Below are positions 1 through 5,878 of a stretch of 8,484 bases of DNA, one piece after another. The notes beneath the pieces are model-generated. The model searched no databases, was not told the origin of the DNA, and saw only the letters and a list, made by a program, of their open reading frames with translations. Location: positions 1 to 8,484 of the forward strand of contig CALBVQ010000077.1 of the NCBI GenBank assembly GCA_937969485.1, given 5' to 3'. Position 1 is the first letter of the stretch, and each line of letters begins with the position of its first letter. The translations under genes and the position numbers were made by a program. Source of the stretch: an uncultured Saprospiraceae bacterium. Lineage in GTDB: Bacteria; Bacteroidota; Bacteroidia; Chitinophagales; Saprospiraceae.

Positions 1-63
1 CCACGCCTGCGCCTCAAAAGAACTGTTGAGCTCCCATTCTCTTTGCATTTTAAGCTCTCATCA

Positions 64-135
64 CGAAAACCTAATGCATAATTCGGGTTTAATAATTCTT
101 GAAAATAAAGTGAAACCTTAAAACAGAATTGGTAT
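64..135 (+). repeat. Dispersed repeat, fullest copy; its right half is a 35-bp perfect match to 7963-7997
   Basis: Bases 101-135 (starting GAAAATAAAG, ending ACAGAATTGGTAT) are identical over 35 bp to the reverse complement of 7963-7997. The adjoining part, 64-95, with core CTAATGCATAATTCGGGTTT, resembles an inverted copy at 3163-3185 and a diverged direct copy at 3197-3255. The match to the right copy ends abruptly at 135, which may mark a true element edge. It could be the remnant of an insertion sequence end or a MITE-like element; no transposase is visible. Confidence 0.65.
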
Positions 136-327
136 AAGATAAGTGAAGGTGAGGAAATTGTAGCATGCTGGATTTCGGGTGTACAATTAAGTATGTCCTG
201 CGTTTTTGGTGCTAGCATAAATAGGAAAGCCAATTCAAAGCAGAAGCAAAATACCTTTGTCCAGCAAGTTGATCAGTAAGACATGCGTGCGCGGCTATTA
301 GAAATGAACAGTCTTCAAACAGATCAT

Positions 328-520
328 ACCCTTTGGGCGGAAGCCCAATTTTCCCGCATTTGCTTCTTATAACAGACAGCCTACCCTTTGGGCGGAAGCC
401 CTTATTCTTTTGTTCCCAACTTACTTCGCAACATGTACCCTAGCTTTGGGCGGAAGCCCTTATTCCATGAATCCCAACTTGCTTCTTAACATACACCTTA
501 CCCTTGGGCGCAAGCCAAAC
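328..520 (+). repeat. Tandem array of four ~57-bp units with GNRA-loop hairpins
   Basis: Four units start near 328, 383, 441 and 499. Each has a hairpin core: GGGC-GGAA-GCCC at 335-346, 390-401 and 448-459, and a variant with loop GCAA at 506-516. The cores are 55, 58 and 58 bp apart. Units 2 and 3 also share a tract with TCCCAACTT starting 12 bp after the core, and units 1-3 share versions of TTGCTTCTTAACA. Loops GGAA and GCAA both fit the GNRA tetraloop class when read on the plus strand. The units are diverged and the conserved part is short, unlike a CRISPR array. It may be a small structured repeat family with unknown role. Confidence 0.75.
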
Positions 521-552
521 AAATACGAAGTGGACAAACTCAATTTCAGCAC

Positions 553-1233
553 TTAGCTCACTTCCCTCCCCGTTTTCAATCCCTTAAATAGAATCATAAG
601 GCCCATCACTAACAACCAAATTGCCTTGACATGAAAAACGGGCTTGTAGATCTCGAAACCATCAGGAATTCCCATGATAATTACAATGGGCGCTAATCCC
701 AGTAGAACCGTGAACCAACCCAACCATTTACTTACGAGGTTCCAAGAGATGAATGCAGCGCCGAGCAAGACTAGTCCGACTCCTGAAAACACTCTTCCAA
801 AACGCACAAAACATGTTACATAGTGATTCGTATATGAAATTTCATGCACAAATTGCTCGATTTCGGCAGGTGACATTCCAGCGGTCTGCCCTACTCCCCA
901 CGCGCCGAAGTTATAATAGAATGCATTGGCAATTGCTAATATGAATGTTCCAATAATCAGCACCCCCGCTCCAGGTAAAACAAGTACACTATACGGTTTC
1001 TTATTGAGTATAGAAATTAAAGAAAACAGCGCAACCCCTGTAATAACCCAGCCAAAAATATGAATTCTATACATCCATATCCAGTACCATACGGATTCGC
1101 CAACTGCCTCAAAATCCGTCGCAACTATGTATTCGCCAATATGATGTGTTGAAAGCGCCCATCCTAACCACAACATTAGTGCTGCAGCTACAAATGCTAT
1201 CCCGGTTATTCTATGTTCTATGTCCTTAATCAT
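553..1233 (-). CDS. Six-helix integral membrane protein of unknown function
   Basis: A 226-residue protein with about six hydrophobic segments, near residues 9-28, 54-76, 81-104, 145-163, 169-190 and 199-217. I do not recognise the family. Visible features are a His pair at 30-31 near the end of helix 1, an R-I-H motif entering helix 2 (56-58), a loop with SPAEIEQFVHEISYTNHY (121-138), and a short soluble C-terminus. The frame remains open upstream to an ATG at 1296, but the ATG at 1233 begins MIKDIEHRITG just before the first helix and is the more natural start. The gene is divergent from the hydroxylase with a 227-bp shared promoter region, so co-regulation is possible. The scattered His residues could suggest haem or metal contact, but this is speculative. 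Confidence 0.8.
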   Translation of the reverse strand: MIKDIEHRITGIAFVAAALMLWLGWALSTHHIGEYIVATDFEAVGESVWYWIWMYRIHIFGWVITGVALFSLISILNKKPYSVLVLPGAGVLIIGTFILAIANAFYYNFGAWGVGQTAGMSPAEIEQFVHEISYTNHYVTCFVRFGRVFSGVGLVLLGAAFISWNLVSKWLGWFTVLLGLAPIVIIMGIPDGFEIYKPVFHVKAIWLLVMGLMILFKGLKTGREVS

Positions 1234-1289
1234 TTTTATAGTTATTATCTCAATTAAGGCACAAGGTCTGCAATCAAAGAGAGATGAAA

Positions 1290-1303
1290 GTAACACAGGT
1301 TAC
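1290..1303. promoter_or_regulatory. Candidate operator: GTAAC-N4-GTTAC palindrome
   Basis: A perfect inverted repeat, GTAAC-ACAG-GTTAC, lies 57 bp upstream of the minus-strand membrane gene start and about 158 bp upstream of the hydroxylase start. Dyads of this size are typical of dimeric helix-turn-helix regulators. The closest candidate to bind it is the Crp/Fnr protein encoded at 2369-3031. This link is inference. Confidence 0.35.
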
Positions 1304-1460
1304 ACAGCATGTGCTGAGAAAGCTATACCTTCGCATTGTGAGTCACTTATCGCATTAATGGTAAACCTTTTCAAGGCGTAGTTATTACCTTTATGTAGCA
1401 TGGTGGATTTTTAGGAAATCGTGCAGGATTATAGTTGATATTACATTAACAGAAATTAGG

Positions 1461-2336
1461 ATGCAAAAATATTTAGAAGCTTTTTACAATTCATTTCTAG
1501 GCACACTAGACTGGACATGGAAGTCCATTATTTTCGAGGTGCCCTGGTACACGAACTATTTCTGGGGACTTATTGCAATCTCACTTGTGGTATGGGGACT
1601 TGAAATTGCGTTTCCGTGGAGGAAAAACCAAGCGATTTTCCGGAAGGATTTCTGGTTGGATGCAGGGTATATGTTTTTTAACTTTTTTATCTTTTCTATT
1701 GTAATTAGTGGGATTTACAAGATTCTAGAATTGGCTTTTACGGAAGTAAATATCACGGCTAAAACATTTGCCCTTTTCGATATTTCAGAATGGGCTCCTA
1801 TTTTACAGCTGCTTGTCTTCTTTATTATTCTTGATTTCGTGCAATGGTTTACACATGTGTTACTGCACAAATACCATATTCTGTGGAGATTTCATAAAGT
1901 ACACCACAGTGTCAAAGAAATGGGTTTTGCCGCACACTTACGATACCACTGGATGGAGAATATATTCTATAAGCCTTTAAAAACTTTCGGGGTGATGCTG
2001 ATAGGAGGATTCGAACCTAGCCAAGCATATATAGTTCACTTTATAACGATTGCCATAGGGCATTTAAATCACGCCAATATCAAGATTACGTGGGGACCAC
2101 TTAAGTATATTTTCAATAATCCTGTAATGCATTTATACCATCATGCATACACCTTACCAGAAGGAAAAAAAGGCGTAAATTACGGGATTAGCCTGAGCCT
2201 GTGGGATTATATTTTTAAGACTAACTATATTCCTGAAGATAGCGGGACGATTGAGATAGGGTTCAAAGGCGATGATGAATTTCCAAAGGATTTTGTGGGA
2301 CAGAACTTATATGGTTTCGCAAAGGGCCAGAAATAA
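1461..2336 (+). CDS. Fatty acid hydroxylase / sterol desaturase family membrane di-iron enzyme
   Basis: The 291-residue protein has the histidine motifs of the ERG3/fatty acid hydroxylase superfamily in order: HVLLH (132-136), HKVHH (145-149), HLNHAN (201-206) and HLYHH (224-228). These histidines hold a di-iron centre that uses O2 to hydroxylate or desaturate lipid chains. Hydrophobic segments near residues 34-52, 68-90, 112-131 and 174-200 place it in the membrane. The C-terminal stretch with YGISLSLWDYIFKTNY (241-256) is also typical. The substrate cannot be told from sequence; a membrane lipid acyl or sphingoid-like chain is likely. It is 32 bp upstream of the Crp/Fnr gene on the same strand, so the two may be cotranscribed. 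The ATG at 1461 gives a plausible N-terminus; no Shine-Dalgarno is seen. Confidence 0.92.
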   Translation: MQKYLEAFYNSFLGTLDWTWKSIIFEVPWYTNYFWGLIAISLVVWGLEIAFPWRKNQAIFRKDFWLDAGYMFFNFFIFSIVISGIYKILELAFTEVNITAKTFALFDISEWAPILQLLVFFIILDFVQWFTHVLLHKYHILWRFHKVHHSVKEMGFAAHLRYHWMENIFYKPLKTFGVMLIGGFEPSQAYIVHFITIAIGHLNHANIKITWGPLKYIFNNPVMHLYHHAYTLPEGKKGVNYGISLSLWDYIFKTNYIPEDSGTIEIGFKGDDEFPKDFVGQNLYGFAKGQK

Positions 2337-2368
2337 CTTACTCCTTTGTACATATGGTAAGATAGATT

Positions 2369-3031
2369 ATGAACGATAGAAACTTCATTCCTTTTGATAG
2401 AAAGTGCTTAGCAAAGCTAGAAAGTAGATTTGAAAAATTGTTTGAGCCTAGACTATTAGATGAGATTTGTCAGAGTGGTCAGCTGCGGCGCGTTTCGGCT
2501 GACAAGATTATGGTAGACATAGGGTCAACTCTAAGTTTTATGCCGATAGTGATTTCAGGATCGATCAAAGTGATGACAGAAGATAAAGAAGGGAATGAAT
2601 TATTGCTGTACTACCTACAAGCAGGAGAAACATGCGCAGTTACAATGAAGTGTTGTGTAACCAATGCAAAATCGACAGTTCGTGCGATTACTGAATTGGA
2701 AAGTGAGATTCTGAGTATTCCCATTGAAAAAATGGATTCTTGGATGGAGCGGTACAAAAGCTGGAGGTCTTTTATTTTGGGGAGTTATAATGAACGGTTG
2801 AATGAAATGGTAGAATCATTTGACAATGTGGTATTTCATAGTTTAGAAGACCGCTTGGTCAAGTATTTAAGGGATAAAGCGAAGATTGGCAATGATAAAA
2901 TTCTCCATATTTCACATCAAGATATTGCGGGAGACTTGCATACGACTAGGGTTTCGATCTCTCGCCTTATGCGAAAATTGGAGAGTAACAAAGTAATTGA
3001 GCAGCAAAGAAACAAGGTGGTTATTCTTTAG
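2369..3031 (+). CDS. Crp/Fnr family transcriptional regulator
   Basis: The 220-residue protein has the usual Crp/Fnr size and layout. An N-terminal cyclic-nucleotide-binding-like beta-roll covers about 25-120, including ISGSIKVMTEDKEGNELLLY (62-81) and LQAGETC. A long dimer helix covers about 125-155. A winged helix-turn-helix at about 158-220 contains the ISHQDIAGDLHTTRVSISRL segment (181-200). Cysteines at 89, 95 and 96 (C-x5-CC), with 13 and 34, are notable. Similar cysteine clusters occur, from memory, in Bacteroidota relatives and may sense redox state or hold a metal, but the classical N-terminal Fnr cysteine set is not present. It sits between the hydroxylase and the molybdenum oxidoreductase genes and probably regulates one or both. 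Confidence 0.92.
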   Translation: MNDRNFIPFDRKCLAKLESRFEKLFEPRLLDEICQSGQLRRVSADKIMVDIGSTLSFMPIVISGSIKVMTEDKEGNELLLYYLQAGETCAVTMKCCVTNAKSTVRAITELESEILSIPIEKMDSWMERYKSWRSFILGSYNERLNEMVESFDNVVFHSLEDRLVKYLRDKAKIGNDKILHISHQDIAGDLHTTRVSISRLMRKLESNKVIEQQRNKVVIL

Positions 3032-3094
3032 TTGTCTGGCCTTACACCTAGCGTACGGACATCTACTTGCTGCGAGAGAAGGAGTGCATCATGA

Positions 3095-3106
3095 GGTGAA
3101 TTCACC
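3095..3106. promoter_or_regulatory. 12-bp perfect palindrome in the sorA-like upstream region
   Basis: GGTGAATTCACC reads the same on both strands and lies 165 bp upstream of the oxidoreductase start codon. Two direct GTTAC pentamers follow at 3114-3118 and 3134-3138, 20 bp apart; they match a half-site of the palindrome at 1290-1303. These may be regulator sites for the molybdenum enzyme operon, but a 12-bp palindrome can arise by chance. Confidence 0.25.
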
Positions 3107-3162
3107 CTAATCAGTTACTTTTATAGCTTGAGAGTTACACATCTTTGCCGGGGAAAATATAG

Positions 3163-3255
3163 TTAAACCCGAAATATGCATTAAGATATCTAGTACGAAA
3201 AACCTACTGCTTAATTCGAGTTAAAGAATGAAAGTAGTAAAAACAGAACAACAGA
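3163..3255. repeat. Diverged dispersed repeat with inverted head
   Basis: Bases 3163-3185 (AAACCCGAAATATGCATTAA within) are close to the reverse complement of 70-92. Bases 3197-3255 resemble 64-132 in direct orientation, with ACGAAAA, then a CTACTGCTTAATTCGAGTT-type core, then a tract ending AAAACAGAA, with several gaps. The two parts face each other and could form an imperfect hairpin just upstream of the oxidoreductase gene. It looks like an old, degraded repeat; no coding content. Confidence 0.5.
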
Positions 3256-3270
3256 TTAAACCATCGATAT

Positions 3271-4524
3271 ATGTCCGATAAATCAAAACATAAGCTAGTG
3301 AAAAATCGTAGAGATTTCGTTAAGAAATCAATCATGGTCAGTGTCGCAAGCTTTGTGGGATTGCCCGTTGTTTTTGCTAAGAATTTTCCTGAAGGGCTTA
3401 TTCCAGCTGGAATTCTTGATGGGACCTTGCCTCCAGGCTTGATAGGAAAAAGTGATAAATTGATTGTCCTGAATGACAAGCCTATCAATGCGGAAACGCC
3501 AGCTCATTTTCTTGATGACGCACTTACACCGAATGATTTATTCTTTGTGCGAAACAATGGAATCCCGCCAGTAAAAGTAAATATTGAGAAGTGGACCTTA
3601 ACGATCGAAGGAGAAGCGGCACAGTCAAGCAAGACCTATACCCTATCTGAACTCAAGACTAAATTCAAGCAGTATAGTTACAATTTGACTTTGGAATGTG
3701 GAGGAAATGGTCGAAGCGAGTTTTACCCGCCAGCCAAAGGGAATCAATGGAGCACTGGCGCGGTTGGTTGTGCGAAATGGACGGGTGTGCGTTTGGCGGA
3801 TGTATTGAAGGATGTTGGATTTACATCCAAAGCTGTTTACATAGGATATTATGGTGCGGACACACATTTGTCGGGTGATCCCACTAAGGAACCGATTTCA
3901 AGAGGAGTCCCTATACAAAAGGCGTTGGAGGATGAATGCTTAATCGCTTGGAGTATGAACGACAAAGACCTACCGGTGCTTAATGGATACCCGTTGCGTT
4001 TGGTTATTGGTGGTTACCCTGCTTCAGCATCGGGAAAGTGGTTGAATAAGATTGTGATAAGAGACAAAGTTCATGATGGTCAGAAGATGAAGGCACCAGC
4101 TTACCGTCTGCCGTGTGATCCAGTTGCTCCTGGCACTAAGGTGAAGGACGCGAACATGTGCATTATCGAGAATATGCCAGTGAAGTCACTGATCACATAT
4201 CCTAAGACTGGGGCGATGATATCGAAGGGTGACAAGGTAGAAGTAAGGGGTAAATCTTGGACGGCGGCAGAGCAGGTTGACAAGGTAGAGGTGTCGATTG
4301 ATTTCGGAGAGTCATGGATTGCATGCAAGCTCGAAAAATCAGCCAATCGGTATGCTTGGCAACCGTATTCCGTGCAGATCGATTTTCCAAAGAAAGGTTA
4401 CTACGAAGTGTGGGCAAGGGCTACAGACACTGAAGGAAGGAAACAGCCGATGGTATTACCGGGATGGAATCCGAAGGGATATTTAAATAATGCCTGTCAT
4501 AGAATTGCAGTAAAAGTTCAATAA
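3271..4524 (+). CDS. Tat-exported sulfite oxidase-family molybdopterin enzyme (SorA/SoxC-like)
   Basis: The 417-residue protein starts with a twin-arginine signal (NRRDFVKKS, 12-20, followed by a hydrophobic stretch to about 36), so it folds in the cytoplasm and is exported. The molybdopterin-binding domain covers about 60-290 and a dimerisation domain about 300-415, ending GYLNNACHRIAVKV. By comparison with vertebrate and bacterial sulfite oxidases recalled from memory, Cys143 (LECGGNGR) is the molybdenum ligand, and Arg94, Arg148, Trp160 and Tyr278 fit active-site positions. Asn96 stands where those enzymes usually have His (FVRNH). There is no haem b domain, so electrons must leave to a partner, the cytochrome encoded with a 1-base overlap (TAATG). 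Sulfite is the likeliest substrate; a SoxC-like or other S-oxide role is possible. Confidence 0.9.
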   Translation: MSDKSKHKLVKNRRDFVKKSIMVSVASFVGLPVVFAKNFPEGLIPAGILDGTLPPGLIGKSDKLIVLNDKPINAETPAHFLDDALTPNDLFFVRNNGIPPVKVNIEKWTLTIEGEAAQSSKTYTLSELKTKFKQYSYNLTLECGGNGRSEFYPPAKGNQWSTGAVGCAKWTGVRLADVLKDVGFTSKAVYIGYYGADTHLSGDPTKEPISRGVPIQKALEDECLIAWSMNDKDLPVLNGYPLRLVIGGYPASASGKWLNKIVIRDKVHDGQKMKAPAYRLPCDPVAPGTKVKDANMCIIENMPVKSLITYPKTGAMISKGDKVEVRGKSWTAAEQVDKVEVSIDFGESWIACKLEKSANRYAWQPYSVQIDFPKKGYYEVWARATDTEGRKQPMVLPGWNPKGYLNNACHRIAVKVQ

Positions 4525-5063
4525 TGAAGGGAAAAGAGACTGCTGAGTCCAGAGAGGGAACGACGGATAATTTATGGGGCATGTACATAAATCTGCTTTA
4601 TGTAATCGTGTTGAGCGTGATATTGCTATTCGTTTATATGGCGGTGCGAACGGACATCGATAGCTACTTGAATCGAAAAATATACTCTGCGGAGGAACTC
4701 GCTGCGTTTCAACAGGAAGCGGAAGCAAGAGAAAGAAGTCGCGTGGCCGAAATGAATTGGGATAAAGTGGTCGATGGCATTCATATCAGGACAGGACTTC
4801 ACGACGATGAAAATCTACAGATAATCATAGGGACCTGTACTTCCTGCCACAGTGCTAAGTTGATTACACAGAATAGCGCATCGAGGGACGGGTGGAAAAG
4901 TATGATCAGGTGGATGCAAGAAACGCAAGGGCTTGGCCAGTTAGGAAAGAATGAACCTGTGGTCTTGGATTACTTAGCTAAATATTATGCCCCTGTAGAA
5001 ACGGGTCGGAGGAAAACATTGGATATGGCGGAGATCGAGTGGTATGAGTTGGATGGCGAGTGA
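4524..5063 (+). CDS. Membrane-anchored monohaem cytochrome c (SorB-like electron acceptor)
   Basis: The 179-residue protein has one transmembrane helix (about 19-41), a charged spacer likely to form a coil (about 55-76), and a cytochrome c domain with a single haem site CTSCH (105-109). Met127 or Met131 in the W-x2-MIRWMQ stretch is the probable second haem iron ligand. The topology places the haem domain outside the cytoplasmic membrane, next to the Tat-exported oxidoreductase. The start codon overlaps the stop of that gene by one base, so translation is probably coupled. This matches the SorAB arrangement, in which the molybdenum subunit passes electrons to a small cytochrome c; here the cytochrome is tethered rather than soluble. 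The C-terminal tail after 158 is charged and unassigned. Confidence 0.88.
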   Translation: MKGKETAESREGTTDNLWGMYINLLYVIVLSVILLFVYMAVRTDIDSYLNRKIYSAEELAAFQQEAEARERSRVAEMNWDKVVDGIHIRTGLHDDENLQIIIGTCTSCHSAKLITQNSASRDGWKSMIRWMQETQGLGQLGKNEPVVLDYLAKYYAPVETGRRKTLDMAEIEWYELDGE

Positions 5064-5088
5064 TAGCGCACATGTGGTATGTGTTAAG

Positions 5089-5102
5089 TTGGCTTCCGCC
5101 AA
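5089..5102 (-). repeat. Solitary hairpin-repeat core, inverted copy
   Basis: TTGGC-TTCC-GCCAA forms a five-pair stem. On the minus strand it reads TTGGC-GGAA-GCCAA, matching the array cores at 328-520 with a GNRA loop. It lies 26 bp after the cytochrome stop codon but has no T-tract after it, so it is a poor intrinsic terminator. Confidence 0.5.
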
Positions 5103-5196
5103 AAGTAGAGGTCTCGACAAGTGGGAGTAATACACTAAGAACGTGCAATGCAACTCAAGCTGTGCAGATTATACCCGAATTGCGGTGAACTTGCAA

Positions 5197-5230
5197 TCTT
5201 TGGGCGGAAGCCCAAAAGAAAAAAATCCCA
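5197..5230 (+). repeat. Solitary hairpin-repeat unit, direct copy
   Basis: The core TTTGGGC-GGAA-GCCCAAA (5199-5216) has a seven-pair stem. A TCCCA tract follows after exactly 12 bp, the same spacing as in array units 2 and 3. The fragment therefore looks like a dispersed unit of the same family rather than a chance stem. It is followed by an A-rich tract on the plus strand, so it does not resemble a plus-strand terminator. Confidence 0.55.
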
Positions 5231-5355
5231 TCAAAAAATGTAAAATCAGCGGATAAGCCCGACACATAGTTAAGCAGTCATCATTCCTAGTTTGGTGAGG
5301 CGTGTAAAGGACGGTAAACTTCCCGAACGCACAAATAAGCATGTACAGCATAGAA

Positions 5356-5390
5356 AAGGCCATCCTTTTCAGAATGGCCTTGCGGTTTTT
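5356..5390. terminator. Rho-independent-type terminator, possibly bidirectional
   Basis: An eight-pair stem AAGGCCAT / ATGGCCTT (5356-5363 and 5374-5381) encloses a 10-base loop. On the minus strand it is followed by TTCTAT, extending the Ts of the stem, 33 bp beyond the stop of the cysteine-rich protein gene. On the plus strand GCGG then TTTTT follows. It probably ends the minus-strand gene and may also stop read-through from the cytochrome operon. Confidence 0.7.
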
Positions 5391-5413
5391 GATTCATCTA
5401 TTTTTGGACTAGA

Positions 5414-5791
5414 CTAATTCTCCTTTTTCGCGCCTGAACATGTTTGCACACATTTTTTTGCACATTCCTTAGTCTTCGCAGTGGAAGAAGGAGCAGTCGA
5501 GCTTGCTCTCTCCTTCGACACAGCAGCTACTTTCGTTGCAGAAGGAGTAGCCGTTTCCGTACCAGCCGTTTTCACATTCTTGCACTCTTTCTGGCATTTA
5601 GCAGCTTGTTCTGGAGTACATAAACCAAGCTTAACCATTGCGGCACATTGAGCTGGGGTACATACTTTCTGACAAGTAGCTTCTTTAACTGTCGAGTTAA
5701 CTGCGGCAGTTTCTGTTGCAACTTGTGCTTGACTAATAAATCCCATTAACATAAATAATGCCATAGGGAGAATACATTTAATCGCTTTCAT
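5414..5791 (-). CDS. Small secreted cysteine-rich protein
   Basis: The 125-residue protein starts with a signal peptide (MKAIKCILPMALFMLMGF, cleavage near SQA-Q at about 22). The mature part has nine cysteines: 40, 44, 49, 58, 66 and 70 in a first cluster (CQKVCTPAQC, then GLCTPEQAAKCQKEC), and 110, 114 and 118 in a C-terminal CxxxCxxxC. The clusters are joined by a linker rich in Ala, Thr and Ser (about 75-107). The odd number of mature cysteines leaves at least one free thiol, a metal site or an intermolecular bond. The frame extends upstream to an ATG at 5848, but the ATG at 5791 gives a clean signal peptide. It is divergent from a kinase that also has a cysteine-rich exported domain, suggesting a shared signal. 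Family not named with certainty; function unknown. Confidence 0.82.
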   Translation of the reverse strand: MKAIKCILPMALFMLMGFISQAQVATETAAVNSTVKEATCQKVCTPAQCAAMVKLGLCTPEQAAKCQKECKNVKTAGTETATPSATKVAAVSKERASSTAPSSTAKTKECAKKCVQTCSGAKKEN

Positions 5792-5807
5792 AATATCATA
5801 ATTTGTA

Positions 5808-5846
5808 CTCAGTTCTGCTGAGAAACCAGTCGAAACAAAAAGTTTC
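5808..5846 (-). other. Two small hairpins in the leader of the cysteine-rich protein gene
   Basis: Two perfect inverted repeats lie just upstream of the minus-strand start at 5791: CTCAG-TTCTG-CTGAG at 5808-5822 and GAAAC-AAAAA-GTTTC at 5832-5846. Each is a five-pair stem with a five-base loop, separated by 9 bp. They could fold in the mRNA leader or serve as protein-binding dyads. Short stems like these are only suggestive. Confidence 0.3.
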
Positions 5847-5878
5847 AATGTAAAATTACCTGAATAGACATCTCGTTG

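Larger units (their letters stand above)
1..552. other. Gene-free region with two repeat families
   Basis: No convincing coding frame is seen on either strand. The stretch holds a dispersed repeat at 64-135 and a tandem hairpin array at 328-520, both described separately. Bases 1-63 and 136-327 show nothing recognisable: no tRNA fold, no transposase remnant and no clear promoter. The array lies just beyond the 3' end of the minus-strand membrane protein gene (stop at 553-555), so it could be transcribed as part of that gene's 3' end. Confidence 0.6.
5064..5413. other. Intergenic region with hairpin repeats and a terminator
   Basis: This 350-bp stretch between the cytochrome gene and the converging cysteine-rich protein gene has no convincing gene. 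A minus-strand frame at 5169-5363 runs through the repeat and terminator and is not credible. The region holds an inverted hairpin-repeat copy (5089-5102), a direct copy (5197-5230) and a terminator-like stem (5356-5390). Bases 5240-5350 show nothing recognisable. Confidence 0.6.

Noticed and set aside
328..520. CRISPR array
   Set aside because: The units are diverged, the conserved core is only about 12-18 bp and is a hairpin, the between-core parts are themselves similar, and no cas gene is nearby.
753..944. Plus-strand frame inside the six-helix membrane protein gene
   Set aside because: It is antisense to a clear hydrophobic membrane protein and its product is arginine-rich low-quality sequence.
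1234..1296. Longer N-terminus of the six-helix membrane protein from an ATG at 1296
   Set aside because: The extra 21 residues overlap the promoter region and candidate operator, and the ATG at 1233 sits naturally before the first helix.
3643..3878. Frames on both strands within the molybdenum enzyme gene
   Set aside because: They overlap a strongly supported gene with conserved active-site motifs and show no motif or membrane pattern of their own.
5089..5216. Hairpin repeats as intrinsic terminators of the cytochrome operon
   Set aside because: Neither stem is followed by a T-tract on the plus strand; one is followed by A residues.
5169..5363. 64-residue minus-strand frame in the 5064-5413 gap
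   Set aside because: It runs through the hairpin repeat and part of the terminator stem and has no recognisable protein features.
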